The translations under genes and the position numbers were made by a program. A stretch of DNA of 39,290 bases from Gammaproteobacteria bacterium (GTDB lineage Bacteria > Pseudomonadota > Gammaproteobacteria > Poriferisulfidales > Poriferisulfidaceae), in the NCBI GenBank assembly GCA_026713705.1, contig JAPONY010000088.1, positions 1 to 39,290 on the forward strand. Direction: 5' to 3'. A model generated the notes under the pieces. It had not been told where the DNA came from. It saw only the letters and a list, made by a program, of their open reading frames with translations, and did no database searches. Of the stretch, positions 7,936 through 17,055 are shown piece after piece; position 1 is the first letter of the stretch, and each line of letters opens with the position of its first letter.

Positions 7936-8738
7936 GCGAGCTTGCGAAGCGCGTCGGCACGGCCGCAATCCTGCTGGGGGTGGTGGGAGGCGCGCTGGTT
8001 CTGAACGAGACCGGTGTCGGCCCCGGCCCCTGGATGCTTTTCGTTGCCGTGGCGTGCGCGGCGGCGGTCTGGGAATGGGCCGGGCTGCTCGGGTTGGGGA
8101 GTCCATGGCGGGTCGTCTATCTGGCGGTCGGCGTGGGGCTGACATGGATCCTGCTGTCGCCGACCCTCGTGGCGGCGCTCTGGCTGGCGCTTGGACTGTG
8201 GATCGTCGCACTGCTGCGCATCGCGGGCGTGCCGTTCCCGCGCGCGGCTGAACCGCCGTTTTTTGGTATGCTGGGTTTGGTGGCAATTCCGGTAGCGGGT
8301 CTGATCTTGGTGGCTTTTTTAGGACCATTTGCGTGGGCATTTCTTGCAGTGGTGATCGTGGCGGATACGGCGGCCTACGCCGTCGGCCGACGCTACGGGA
8401 AGACGGCGTTGGCGCCGGAGATTTCCCCGGGCAAGACCCACGCCGGACTCATCGGTGCCTTGTTGGTCGTGGCGGCGGTTAGCCTCCCGATCGCGTGGAG
8501 CCTGAACCTTCCCCCGTCCACCTGGTTCTATTTTGTCTGCCTGGCGCTTCTGACGGCCTGCTTCAGCGTGGTCGGGGACCTGACGGTCAGCCTGCTCAAG
8601 CGCCGCGCGAACGTCAAGGACAGCGGCCGGCTCCTGCCCGGGCACGGCGGCGTCCTGGACCGGGCCGACGGCTTGCTGGCCGCGGTGCCGGTGTATGCCC
8701 TGGGCATCCAGGTACTGCAGGGGGTGGTGGCGATATGA
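7932..8738 (+). CDS. cdsA: Phosphatidate cytidylyltransferase
   Basis: CdsA makes CDP-diacylglycerol from phosphatidate and CTP at the inner membrane and so feeds all phospholipid synthesis. The 268-residue protein is a chain of hydrophobic segments. It ends in the family signature: SLLKRRANVKDSGRLLPGHG followed by GVLDRADGLLAAVP. The start ATG 7932 overlaps the uppS stop (ATGA), and its own stop overlaps the dxr start in the same way, so the three genes are translationally coupled. Confidence 0.95.
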   Translation: MSELAKRVGTAAILLGVVGGALVLNETGVGPGPWMLFVAVACAAAVWEWAGLLGLGSPWRVVYLAVGVGLTWILLSPTLVAALWLALGLWIVALLRIAGVPFPRAAEPPFFGMLGLVAIPVAGLILVAFLGPFAWAFLAVVIVADTAAYAVGRRYGKTALAPEISPGKTHAGLIGALLVVAAVSLPIAWSLNLPPSTWFYFVCLALLTACFSVVGDLTVSLLKRRANVKDSGRLLPGHGGVLDRADGLLAAVPVYALGIQVLQGVVAI

Positions 8739-9901
8739 GCGGGATGCGGTTGACGGTACTGGGCTCGTCGGGCACGATCGGGATCAATACACTGGACCTC
8801 GCTGAGCGCCACCCGGATCACGTCGAGGTGTTCGCGCTGGCTGCGAACTCGGACCATTCAACCCTCCTCGAACAATGCCGCCGGCATCGGCCGCGCTATG
8901 CCGCCTTGGCCAATGCGGAGGCGGCGCAAAGCCTGCGGGATGCGCTGCGTGCGGAGCAAATTGACACCGAGGTCCTCCAGGGAGAAGACGAACTGCGCGA
9001 CCTGGCGGGCGATACGCGCGCCGACTGCGTGATGGCCGGGATCGTCGGGCTGGCGGGGCTGGTGCCGACGCTGGCCGCGGTGCGGTCCGGGCGGAGGGTA
9101 CTGCTCGCCAACAAGGAGTCGCTGGTGGCGGGCGGGCGGCTGTTCATGGACGAAGTGCGCCAACACGGCTGCGAACTGGTCCCGGTCGACAGCGAGCACA
9201 ACGCGCTGTTCCAGTGCCTGGCGCAGACCGACCCCGAGGCCATCGAACGCGCGACCCTGACCGCCTCGGGCGGGCCGTTCCGCGAGACCCCGCTGGAACA
9301 GCTCGACGCGATCACCCCGGACCAGGCGTGCGCGCATCCGAACTGGAAGATGGGGCGGAAGATTTCCGTGGACTCCGCGACCATGATGAACAAGGGGCTG
9401 GAACTGATGGAAGCGCGTTGGCTGTTCGGCCTGGAGGCCGACCGGGTCGACGCCGTGATCCATCCGGAGTCGATCGTCCATGCCTTACTGACCCTGCGCG
9501 ACGGTTCCACGCTGGCTCACCTGGGGCCAGCCGACATGCGCGTCGCCATCAGCTATGCCCTGTTCGGGCCGCAGCGCCTGCCTTCCGGGGTCGAATCCCT
9601 GAACCTGGCGGAGTGCGCGCCGCTGAACTGGTATCCGCCGCCACCCGGGCGCTATCCCTGCCTGGAACTGGCGCGCCAGGCGATGCAGGCGGGCGGACCG
9701 GCGCCGATCGTGCTGAACGCGGCCAACGAAGTCGCGGTCGACGGATTCCTGCAGGAGCACATCCGTTTCCCGCAGATCGCAGAGGTGGTGGAACGGGTTC
9801 TGGGAGAGACCTCCGCCGCCGAGCCGAGCGGAATCGACGACATCATCGGAGTGGACGACGAGGCACGCGCCCGCTCCCGGCAGGTCATGGAGGCGCTGTG
9901 A
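8735..9901 (+). CDS. dxr: 1-deoxy-D-xylulose 5-phosphate reductoisomerase
   Basis: Dxr converts DXP to MEP with NADPH, the first committed step of the non-mevalonate isoprenoid pathway that supplies UppS. The 388-residue protein has the NADPH loop LGSSGTIGINTLDL at the N-terminus, LANKESLVAGG, the metal-binding PVDSEHNALFQCL, TASGGPFRETP and HPNWKMGRKISVDSATMMNK. All expected motifs are present. The start ATG 8735 overlaps cdsA by 4 bases and the end overlaps the rseP GTG by 4 bases. Confidence 0.96.
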   Translation: MSGMRLTVLGSSGTIGINTLDLAERHPDHVEVFALAANSDHSTLLEQCRRHRPRYAALANAEAAQSLRDALRAEQIDTEVLQGEDELRDLAGDTRADCVMAGIVGLAGLVPTLAAVRSGRRVLLANKESLVAGGRLFMDEVRQHGCELVPVDSEHNALFQCLAQTDPEAIERATLTASGGPFRETPLEQLDAITPDQACAHPNWKMGRKISVDSATMMNKGLELMEARWLFGLEADRVDAVIHPESIVHALLTLRDGSTLAHLGPADMRVAISYALFGPQRLPSGVESLNLAECAPLNWYPPPPGRYPCLELARQAMQAGGPAPIVLNAANEVAVDGFLQEHIRFPQIAEVVERVLGETSAAEPSGIDDIIGVDDEARARSRQVMEAL

Positions 9902-11256
9902 GTTTCCTGATCAGCCTGGCGGCCTTCCTGATCGCTATTGCCGTGCTCGTGACGTTCCACGAGTTTGGGCACTACTGGGTGGCCCGCCGCTGCGGCGTGA
10001 AGGTGCTCCGGTTCTCGGTCGGCTTCGGCCGGCCGCTGTGGTGCCATGTTTCGCCGCGCACCGGGACCGAGTGGGTGATTTCCGTCCTGCCGTTCGGCGG
10101 GTACGTGAAGATGCTGGACAAGCGCGAGGCCGGCGATGTCCCGGAGGATCTCCGGGAAGTCGAGTTCACCGGAAAGCCGCTGTACCAGCGGGCGGCGATC
10201 ATCGCCGCCGGGCCGCTGTTCAACCTGCTGCTGGCTTTCCTGCTTTACTCCCTGGTGTTCATGGCGGGCGAGACCGGGCGGCGTCCGCTGGTCGGCCATG
10301 TGGTGGAGGGGTCGCCGGCCGCGGTCGCGGGCCTTCTCCCCGGCGACGAAGTGCTGTCCGTCGGCGGCCGGCCGATCCAGACCTGGCAGGCCTTCATCGT
10401 GCCGCTGCTGGACTCCGGGCTCGGCGACGGCGTCATCGCCATGGAAGTCCGCCGCGAGGACGGCAGCGTGGCACACCCGGTGATCGACGTGGGTCCGGGA
10501 CTGTTGAAGAACGAGAACGTGTTCGGCACGCTCGGGATGAGCCCGCTGCGCTCGACATCCACCTCCGCGATCGGTACCGTTCTGGGCGGCACACCGGCCG
10601 AGGCGGCCGGATTGCGCGGCGGCGACCGCATCGTGCGTCTCGACGAGACCCCGGTGGCGACCTGGGAGGGGATGTCGGAGTATATCCGCGCACGGCCGGG
10701 CCAGACCGTAGCGGTCGAGATCGAACGGGACGGGCAGCGCCTGCACCAGGAGATCCGCATCGAGGCGATGGACGATTCCGGCACGCCGGTCGGCCGGATC
10801 GGCGTGACCGCATACCGCGACCCGGTCCTGGCGGAGCGCCTGAGTGTTGTCGTGCGCCATCCGGTCGGGGAGAGCCTGGTGCTGGGCGCGGAGCGGACCT
10901 GGGACTTCAGCGTCCTGACCGTCCGCCTGATCGGGCAGCTGCTCATCGGGGGCGCATCGGTCAAGAACATCAGCGGGCCGGTCGGCATCGCCGAATTCGC
11001 CGGGACGTCGGCCATGATCGGGATGGCGGCATTCCTGTCCATGCTGGCCCTGTTGAGCGTCAGCCTGGGGGTTCTCAACCTCCTTCCGATCCCGATCCTG
11101 GACGGGGGGCATTTGCTGTATTGCCTGGCCGAAGCGCTGACCGGCCGGCCGGTGTCGCCGCAGGTCGAAGCCGTCGGCCAGCGTCTTGGCGTGGCCATGC
11201 TGGCGGCATTGATGGGGCTTGCCCTTTACAATGACCTAGCCCGATTGCTGGGATAA
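9898..11256 (+). CDS. rseP: RIP metalloprotease RseP (site-2 protease)
   Basis: RseP cleaves anti-sigma factor RseA and remnant signal peptides inside the inner membrane. The 452-residue protein has the zinc motif HEFGH near residue 21 in the first TM helix, GFGRPLW, PFGGYVKMLD, two PDZ domains (about residues 125-285), and the C-terminal NLLPIPILDGGHLLY with the third zinc ligand Asp. The GTG start at 9898 overlaps the dxr stop. It sits next to bamA, as in most gammaproteobacteria, linking envelope stress control with outer-membrane assembly. Confidence 0.95.
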   Translation: MSFLISLAAFLIAIAVLVTFHEFGHYWVARRCGVKVLRFSVGFGRPLWCHVSPRTGTEWVISVLPFGGYVKMLDKREAGDVPEDLREVEFTGKPLYQRAAIIAAGPLFNLLLAFLLYSLVFMAGETGRRPLVGHVVEGSPAAVAGLLPGDEVLSVGGRPIQTWQAFIVPLLDSGLGDGVIAMEVRREDGSVAHPVIDVGPGLLKNENVFGTLGMSPLRSTSTSAIGTVLGGTPAEAAGLRGGDRIVRLDETPVATWEGMSEYIRARPGQTVAVEIERDGQRLHQEIRIEAMDDSGTPVGRIGVTAYRDPVLAERLSVVVRHPVGESLVLGAERTWDFSVLTVRLIGQLLIGGASVKNISGPVGIAEFAGTSAMIGMAAFLSMLALLSVSLGVLNLLPIPILDGGHLLYCLAEALTGRPVSPQVEAVGQRLGVAMLAALMGLALYNDLARLLG

Positions 11257-11260
11257 CCTG

Positions 11261-13609
11261 ATGTTTCAGTTGAAATCTGCCCCGATTCCGCTCTTTTTCG
11301 CCCTGATGCTGGCGGTGCCGCAGGCGTTTGCGTTCGTGGTGGAAGACATCGAACTGCAGGGTTTGCAGCGCTTGGAGGCGGCCACCGTGTTTACTTATCT
11401 GCCGGTTGAGGTGGGCGAGGATTTCGACGTGTCCCGGACGAGCGAGGTGGTGCGGGCGCTGTTCAAGTCCGAGCTGTTCAGCGACGTGCAGGTGTCGCGC
11501 CGCGGCAACGTGCTGGTGGTCACGGTGGTGGAACGCCCGGCCATCACCGAAATGGCCTTCGACGGTCTTGAGGTTCTCAAGGTAGAAACCCTGGAGGAAG
11601 TGCTGGAGGATGCCGGCATCGCGGCCGGACGGATCTTCAACCAGCCGCTGCTGGACCGTCTCCACAACGAGGTCCTGCAGCAGTACCACGCCATCGGTTT
11701 CTACAACGCGGAGGTTGTGATCGAGGTCGTCGACATGGGCGCGAACCGGGTAGCAATCCATATCAACGTGGTGGAGGGCGAGCCGGCAACCATCCGGCAG
11801 GTGCACGTGGTCGGCAACGTCTCCTACACCGAAGAGCGGCTGCTGGAACTGTTCGAGTCTTCCGAGCCGGCCTGGTACGACATCATGGGCAACACGGGCA
11901 AGTATTCCAAGTTGCAGCTGTCGGGCGACCTGGAGCGGCTGCGTTCGTTCTACCTGAACCGCGGGTTCCTGAAGTTCCGGGTGGATTCGGCGCAGATTTC
12001 GCTGAGTCCGGACCGCGAGGGCATCTACGTCACGGTTCATATCAACGAGGGCCAGCGCTTCGTGGTGCGCGAGGTGTCGCTGTCCGGCATCTTCATCGTG
12101 CCGCAGGGAGAGCTGACTTCGCTGCTGACCATCCAGGCGGGCCAGTACTTCTCCAGCTCCCGGGCGCAGACCTCGAGCAGCCGCCTGAAGGCCCGGCTGG
12201 GCGAGGAAGGCTATTCCTTCGCCAAGGTCAACCCGGTCACCGATCTCGACGAGGAGACCGGCGAGGTGGCGATCAACTTCTTCATCGATCCGGGCCAGCG
12301 AGTGTATGTGCGGCGGATCGACATCATGGGCAACTACACCACCCAGGACGAGGTGCTGCGCCGGGAGATGCGGCAGATGGAAGGCGCCTGGATGTCGTCG
12401 CAGAAGCTGGAGAAGTCGCGTCGGCGCCTGCAGCGCCTGGCGTACATCGACACCGTGGAAATCACGCAGACCCGGGTCCCGGGCACCAACGACCAGGTCG
12501 ACCTGACGGTCACCGTCACGGAGCGTCTGGCCGGCAACTTCACCGCCGGCGCCGGATTCAGCAGCGGCAGCGGCCTGTCGCTGGCGGCCGGCGTGGAGCA
12601 GGAGAACTTCTTCGGCACCGGCAATCGGGTCGGAATCCACTTCGACAACAGCGAGATCTCCACCCGCTATTCCTTCGATTTCTACAATCCGTACTACACC
12701 ATCAACGGCGTCAGCCGCAGCTTCGGCTTCAGCACGCGCAAGGTGGACACGGGAGACGGCGGCGACCAGCGCACCCAGTACGAATCACACGACTTCCTGG
12801 GCTACCTGAGCTACGGCATCCCGATTTCCGAGGACAGCACGTTCACGTTCGCCACCCGCTTCCAGAGGATCAACTTCGACGCAGGAACCGGCTCGTCTTT
12901 TCTGGTGCGGAAATTCCTCGCGGACCACGACGGCGATTGCCTGTACGCGGAGGAGATCGAGATCTCGTTCGCCAGAAGCAACCCTCGCTACTGTGATGTC
13001 ACGTACTACAACCTGTCGCTGATCGGCTCCTTCGCCTACGACACCCGCGACCGCAGCCTGTTCACCCGCGAAGGCTCGCTGCGCCGGGTCTCGGCGCAGG
13101 CGACGCTGCCGGGCAGCGGGCAGGAATACTACACCCTGTCCTACATCCAGGAGGAATACCTGAAGGTGACCGAGGACCTGACCTTCGCGATCAAGGGAGA
13201 GGCCGCCTACGGGGACGGCTACGGAGACACCGACGACCTGCCGTTCGCGCAGAAGTTCGTGATCGGCGGCCCGAAGAGCGTCCGCGGCTACGAATTGAAC
13301 ACGCTCTCGCCCCGCGACGAGTTCGACGAGCCGTTCGGCGGGAACTTAAAGCTGGGTTATTCGCTCGAACTGTCGTTCCCGATCCCGTTCATCGACGAGG
13401 CCAACCTGCGTGGAGCCGTATTCGTGGATTCAGGCTACGTATTCCCCGATGCGGAGGATTTTGACGTTCAGGAGATGCGGGGATCGGTCGGAATCGGCCT
13501 GTCCTGGCTGTCGCCGCTCGGCGGCATCTCGATGAGCCTGTCGACGCATCTCAACGATCACGAGACGGACAAGACGGAGTCGTTCCAGTTCAATCTGGGG
13601 TCGCTCTAG
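11261..13609 (+). CDS. bamA: Outer membrane protein assembly factor BamA
   Basis: BamA is the central barrel of the BAM complex that inserts outer-membrane proteins. The 782-residue precursor has a signal peptide (cleavage likely after AFA at residues 22-24), five POTRA domains to about residue 410, and a 16-strand barrel. The lid-loop motif appears as IGGPKSVRGYELN. The family usually ends in an aromatic residue (E. coli FQFNIGKTW); this protein ends FQFNLGSL, lacking the terminal aromatic. The ATG is only 4 bases after the rseP stop. Skp follows after 38 bases with its own AGGAG site. Confidence 0.96.
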   Translation: MFQLKSAPIPLFFALMLAVPQAFAFVVEDIELQGLQRLEAATVFTYLPVEVGEDFDVSRTSEVVRALFKSELFSDVQVSRRGNVLVVTVVERPAITEMAFDGLEVLKVETLEEVLEDAGIAAGRIFNQPLLDRLHNEVLQQYHAIGFYNAEVVIEVVDMGANRVAIHINVVEGEPATIRQVHVVGNVSYTEERLLELFESSEPAWYDIMGNTGKYSKLQLSGDLERLRSFYLNRGFLKFRVDSAQISLSPDREGIYVTVHINEGQRFVVREVSLSGIFIVPQGELTSLLTIQAGQYFSSSRAQTSSSRLKARLGEEGYSFAKVNPVTDLDEETGEVAINFFIDPGQRVYVRRIDIMGNYTTQDEVLRREMRQMEGAWMSSQKLEKSRRRLQRLAYIDTVEITQTRVPGTNDQVDLTVTVTERLAGNFTAGAGFSSGSGLSLAAGVEQENFFGTGNRVGIHFDNSEISTRYSFDFYNPYYTINGVSRSFGFSTRKVDTGDGGDQRTQYESHDFLGYLSYGIPISEDSTFTFATRFQRINFDAGTGSSFLVRKFLADHDGDCLYAEEIEISFARSNPRYCDVTYYNLSLIGSFAYDTRDRSLFTREGSLRRVSAQATLPGSGQEYYTLSYIQEEYLKVTEDLTFAIKGEAAYGDGYGDTDDLPFAQKFVIGGPKSVRGYELNTLSPRDEFDEPFGGNLKLGYSLELSFPIPFIDEANLRGAVFVDSGYVFPDAEDFDVQEMRGSVGIGLSWLSPLGGISMSLSTHLNDHETDKTESFQFNLGSL

Positions 13610-13647
13610 GCCAACCGTGTAAAATTAAAAGAATAGGAGCACGATTT

Positions 13648-14163
13648 ATGAAAAAACCATCCATTTTCTGGGCACATGTGATTGGCGTGACGCTGATTGC
13701 CATGAGCGGCACGGTCGCCGCGCAGAACGCGAAAGTCGGATTCGTGGACGTCGGACGCCTTCTGGAGGATTCTCCCCAGGCGGTAGCGGCCCGGCAGAAA
13801 TTGCAGAACGAATTCGCACCCCGGAATGAGGAGCTGGAGAAGCTCCATAAAGAAGTGAGCGAACTGGCCCAGAAGTTGGCGAACGAAAGCGACGTGATGT
13901 CGGAAGAGAAGCGGCTCGAGCAGGAGCGGGAAGTGCAACGCCGGCGCCGCGATTTTGAGCGCAAGCGCGACGAAGTGCGCGAGGATTTGGCGATCCGCCG
14001 CAACGAGGAACTCGGGAAGCTGCAGGACGAAGTCAATGCGGTGGTGGCCGAGATCGCGAGCGAAGAGGGATTCGACTTGATTCTTACCCAGGCCGTGAGC
14101 CTATACGCCAGCAAGCGCATCGATATCACGGACCGGGTGCTCAAGAAGATGAATAATCCCTAA
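13648..14163 (+). CDS. skp: Periplasmic chaperone Skp/OmpH
   Basis: Skp holds unfolded outer-membrane proteins in the periplasm on their way to BamA. The 171-residue precursor begins with a signal peptide cleaved near VAAQN. The mature protein starts with a beta strand KVGFVDVGRLL, has two long charged coiled-coil arms (roughly residues 45-135) and closes with FDLILTQAVSLYAS, as in the family. AGGAG lies 9 bases before the ATG. It occupies the usual place between bamA and lpxD. Confidence 0.93.
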   Translation: MKKPSIFWAHVIGVTLIAMSGTVAAQNAKVGFVDVGRLLEDSPQAVAARQKLQNEFAPRNEELEKLHKEVSELAQKLANESDVMSEEKRLEQEREVQRRRRDFERKRDEVREDLAIRRNEELGKLQDEVNAVVAEIASEEGFDLILTQAVSLYASKRIDITDRVLKKMNNP

Positions 14164-14168
14164 TCGAT

Positions 14169-15188
14169 GTGGTGTCTCTGACCCTGGGTCAGATCGCGGA
14201 AATCGCGAACGCCCGGACCCCCGATCCTCTACCGGCCCCGGATATCTGCATTGACCACGTGGCCTCTCTGAGCGCCGCCGGACCCGGCTCCATTTCCTTC
14301 TACAGCCACGCCCGCCATCGGGCTGAGCTGCAACAGACCCGGGCAAGCGCGGTGCTGCTGCGCGAGTCGGACCGGGAGCACTGCCCGGTGCCGTCGCTGT
14401 CCTGCGAAGACCCTTATCTCGGCATGGCACGGGTGTTGCAGGCCCTGTACCCTCCCTCTGAAGTGACGCATGCGATCCATCCTGGCGCCGTCGTCGATGA
14501 CAGCGCGCAGCTGGAGGCGCCGGTGCGGGTGGATTTTGGCTGCGTGGTGGGGGCGAACGCCCGCATCGGCGCCGGCAGCGTGCTGGGTCCGCACTGCGTG
14601 ATCGGCGAAGGCGTGACTTTGGGCGAGGGCTGCGTCCTGCATGCCCGGATCACCTTGCGCGAGGGGGTCCGAGTCGGCGACCGGGTCGAGTTCTGGCCTG
14701 GCGTGGTGGTCGGGTCCGACGGTTTCGGCTATGCCCAGGAGGACCGGCGGTGGGTCAAGCTGACGCACCGTGGCGGCGTGCGGATCGGGGACGACTGCGA
14801 GATCGGTTCCAACAGCACCATCGACCGCGGCATGCTGGACGACACTGTGATCGGCTGCGGGGTCAAGATCGACAATCTGGTGCAGATCGCGCACAACGTG
14901 CAGATCGGCGATCATTCCGCGATTGCCGGCAATGCGGGTATTGCGGGCAGTGCACGGATCGGCCGCTACTGCCAGATCGGAGGGGCCGCCGGCGTGCAGG
15001 GCCACGTGGAGTTGGCCGATGGGGTTATCATTACCGGTATGTCCAAGGCAAACCAGACATTGACCCGCGCCGGGGCGTACAGTTCCGGCACATCCATCCA
15101 GGAAAATGCGGACTGGCTGCGCAACGTGGCGCGCTTCAAGCAATTGGACCAGATCATCCGGGCCTTGAAGGCAGGGGACAAGTCGTGA
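14169..15188 (+). CDS. lpxD: UDP-3-O-acylglucosamine N-acyltransferase
   Basis: LpxD adds the N-linked 3-hydroxyacyl chain in lipid A synthesis, the third step. The 339-residue protein has the N-terminal uridine-binding domain (VASLSAAGPGSISFY), then a left-handed beta helix of hexapeptide repeats with GSDGFGYA, the catalytic His in LVQIAHNVQIG, and a C-terminal helix. The start is GTG 14169; a second GTG at 14172 is equally possible. The stop overlaps the fabZ start. If the GnnAB pair is active, the substrate may carry a 3-amino group. Confidence 0.95.
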   Translation: MVSLTLGQIAEIANARTPDPLPAPDICIDHVASLSAAGPGSISFYSHARHRAELQQTRASAVLLRESDREHCPVPSLSCEDPYLGMARVLQALYPPSEVTHAIHPGAVVDDSAQLEAPVRVDFGCVVGANARIGAGSVLGPHCVIGEGVTLGEGCVLHARITLREGVRVGDRVEFWPGVVVGSDGFGYAQEDRRWVKLTHRGGVRIGDDCEIGSNSTIDRGMLDDTVIGCGVKIDNLVQIAHNVQIGDHSAIAGNAGIAGSARIGRYCQIGGAAGVQGHVELADGVIITGMSKANQTLTRAGAYSSGTSIQENADWLRNVARFKQLDQIIRALKAGDKS

Positions 15189-15643
15189 GCGAGGGTTTTG
15201 ACATCCAGGAAATCCAGCGACTGCTGCCGCACCGCTATCCGTTTCTGCTGGTGGACCGGATCCTGGAACTGGAGACCGGGACATCGATCCAGGTCGTCAA
15301 GAACATCACGGTGGACGAGCCGTGCTTCCAGGGGCACTTTCCCGGAATCCCGATCTTTCCGGGCGTTCTGATTCTGGAGGTGATGGCCCAGGCTTCGGGC
15401 CTGCTGGTGTTCAAATCGCCGGAGTCCTATCCGAAGGGTGACAACCTGTACATGCTGGTCGGGATTGACAAGGCCCGCTTCAAGAAGACGGTGGTGCCCG
15501 GCGACCAGTTGACGGTGGACGTCAAGCTGACGTGGATGCGCCGGAACTGCGCATCGTTCGATGCCGCGGCCCGGGTCGATGGTGAGCTGGTTGCCAGCGC
15601 CGGGATCATGTGCATGTTCAAAGAACTGCCGCCAGAGGCGTAA
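15185..15643 (+). CDS. fabZ: 3-hydroxyacyl-ACP dehydratase FabZ
   Basis: FabZ removes water from 3-hydroxyacyl-ACP in fatty-acid elongation and competes with LpxA and LpxD for the same acyl pool, which explains its place between them. The 152-residue hot-dog-fold protein has LLPHRYPFLLVDRI, the catalytic His in CFQGHFPG and the catalytic Glu in LILEVMAQASG. The GTG start at 15185 overlaps the lpxD stop (GTGA). Confidence 0.96.
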   Translation: MSEGFDIQEIQRLLPHRYPFLLVDRILELETGTSIQVVKNITVDEPCFQGHFPGIPIFPGVLILEVMAQASGLLVFKSPESYPKGDNLYMLVGIDKARFKKTVVPGDQLTVDVKLTWMRRNCASFDAAARVDGELVASAGIMCMFKELPPEA

Positions 15644-15657
15644 CCGGACTTCGAGCT

Positions 15658-16440
15658 TTGAGCATTCATCCGACGGCCGTGGTGGACGCCGGGGCGGAGA
15701 TCGACCCCACGGCGGACATCGGACCGTACGCGGTCATCGGCCCGCACGTGCGCATCGGCGCCGACACCTGGGTCGGCCCGCACGCCGTGGTCACTGGGCG
15801 CACCACCGTGGGCCGGGAGAACCGGATCTTCCAGTTTGCCTCCGTCGGCGAGGTTCCGCAGGACAAGAAATACGCAGGCGAGGAAAGCGAGCTGGTGATC
15901 GGCGACGGCAACACCATCCGCGAATTCGTGACCCTGAACTGCGGCACGGCCCAGGGCCACAACCGCACCCAGGTCGGGAACCACAACTGGATCATGGCGT
16001 ACGTGCACATCGCGCACGACTGCGTGATCGGGGACGACACGACGTTCGCCAACGGCGCGACGCTGGCGGGCCATGTCGAGGTCCAGGACCATGCGATCCT
16101 GGGCGGGTTCACCCTGGTGCACCAGTTCTGCCGCGTCGGGCGCTATGCGTTCAGCGGAATGGGAACCGCCCTGAACAAGGACTTGCCGCCTTTCGTGCTG
16201 GCGTCGGGCAACCTGGCCCGCCCGTACGGGCTTAACCGGGAGGGGTTGCGCCGGGCCGGTTTCTCCGAGGAGACGATGGAAGCGCTGGCGCGGGCCTACA
16301 AGCTGATGATCCGCGTGTCCGGCGGGCAGCCGGAGGAAGAGGTCAATCAATTGGCCGGACGGTACCCGGAAGTGGAGCAGATGCGGGCGTTCATCGCCGA
16401 GAGCCGGCGCGGCATCATCCGCGAGAAGCATTCCGACTGA
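15658..16440 (+). CDS. lpxA: UDP-N-acetylglucosamine acyltransferase, predicted C10 and 3-amino-sugar type
   Basis: LpxA performs the first acylation of lipid A. The 260-residue left-handed beta helix has QFASVGEVPQDKKYAGE, the catalytic His120 (E. coli His125) in VHIAHDCVIG and the C-terminal helical domain. Aligned by eye with E. coli, position 173 (Gly, long-chain ruler) is Met168 here; Met at this site in Pseudomonas gives C10 selectivity. The usual HRGT or NRGT segment is LNCGT. With gnnAB nearby, the acceptor may be the 3-amino sugar nucleotide, giving an amide. The only suitable start is TTG 15658, 14 bases after fabZ. The next gene is not lpxB in the same direction, as is usual. Confidence 0.94.
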   Translation: MSIHPTAVVDAGAEIDPTADIGPYAVIGPHVRIGADTWVGPHAVVTGRTTVGRENRIFQFASVGEVPQDKKYAGEESELVIGDGNTIREFVTLNCGTAQGHNRTQVGNHNWIMAYVHIAHDCVIGDDTTFANGATLAGHVEVQDHAILGGFTLVHQFCRVGRYAFSGMGTALNKDLPPFVLASGNLARPYGLNREGLRRAGFSEETMEALARAYKLMIRVSGGQPEEEVNQLAGRYPEVEQMRAFIAESRRGIIREKHSD

Positions 16441-16494
16441 ATCAATTCGCCGAACGACTTTTTGGCGTGGAATGCCTCGCCGCCGACTATGCTC

Positions 16495-16523
16495 TTGACA
16501 GCATATGCCCTATGAGTTATATT
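16495..16523 (+). promoter_or_regulatory. Near-consensus sigma70 promoter of the accessory islet
   Basis: TTGACA at 16495-16500 and TATATT at 16518-16523 are separated by exactly 17 bases, the best promoter match in the window. It starts 54 bases after lpxA and would drive the putative higB remnant and the small genes behind it. Confidence 0.65.
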
Positions 16524-16529
16524 ACACGC

Positions 16530-16679
16530 ATGGAGTGGACAGTTGCGCTTGATTCGCTTGCCGGGCAGGAACCTGAGGTCTTGGCGGCCGGGCAAAGTGA
16601 GAGTGCGTCCGCTCTTGGTATCATGGGGGTGTTCTCATGGCTTTTGGGCGCGAAATCGGGATGGAGTTCGAACGAGTGA
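16530..16679 (+). pseudogene. Possible remnant of a HigB/RelE-type toxin gene
   Basis: An ATG directly behind the promoter opens a 49-codon frame starting MEWTVALDSLAGQEPEVLAA. The beginning resembles, from memory, the N-terminus of Gp49/HigB-like toxins (MEWTV followed by a strand and an EFEAL-type helix). The rest does not, and the frame runs into the next gene. A HigA-type antitoxin lies 376 bases further on without a partner. The identification is weak; it may be a non-coding leader. Confidence 0.25.
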
Positions 16680-16963
16680 AAGTGAGTCCCGAGATGGTTG
16701 GGATTGCCAGCGGGGGAGTGGCTATCCTCGCGTTCATGCTGGCGCTGTTCGTGCTTATTTGGAACCTTGGCCAAAACATAGGCGATCTGCGCACGGACAT
16801 GAGCGATCTGCGCACAGAGCTAAAGGGTGAAATTGCCACGCTTCGAACGGAAGTGTTTGGCGAGATCGCAAATCTCAACGAGCGCATGGCGCACATCGAA
16901 GGTCTGCTTGAAGGATACATTGAGCGGTCCCGGACCGGGGATGGCGTTGCGGCAACCGAATGA
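16637..16963 (+). CDS. Small membrane-anchored coiled-coil protein
   Basis: No family is recognised with certainty. The 108-residue protein has one strongly hydrophobic segment (about residues 18-40, GIASGGVAILAFMLALFVLI), then a polar coiled coil with an 11-residue period (LRTELKGEIAT, LRTEVFGEIAN, LNERMAHIEG). It probably sits in the inner membrane with the coil in the cytoplasm or periplasm. An ATG at 16661 (MEFERVKVS) is an alternative start. Similar short TM-coil proteins occur next to toxin-antitoxin genes, but a function is not known to me. A protein of the same design lies at 17441. Confidence 0.6.
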   Translation: MAFGREIGMEFERVKVSPEMVGIASGGVAILAFMLALFVLIWNLGQNIGDLRTDMSDLRTELKGEIATLRTEVFGEIANLNERMAHIEGLLEGYIERSRTGDGVAATE

Positions 16964-17055
16964 TCCGGCCGGATAGGTCTTTCGTCTTTGCAGCCGAGTG
17001 ATTCTACTGAGCGAGAAGATCGATCTGGAGTTCCGGGCAATAACTGGGAGTTTTT

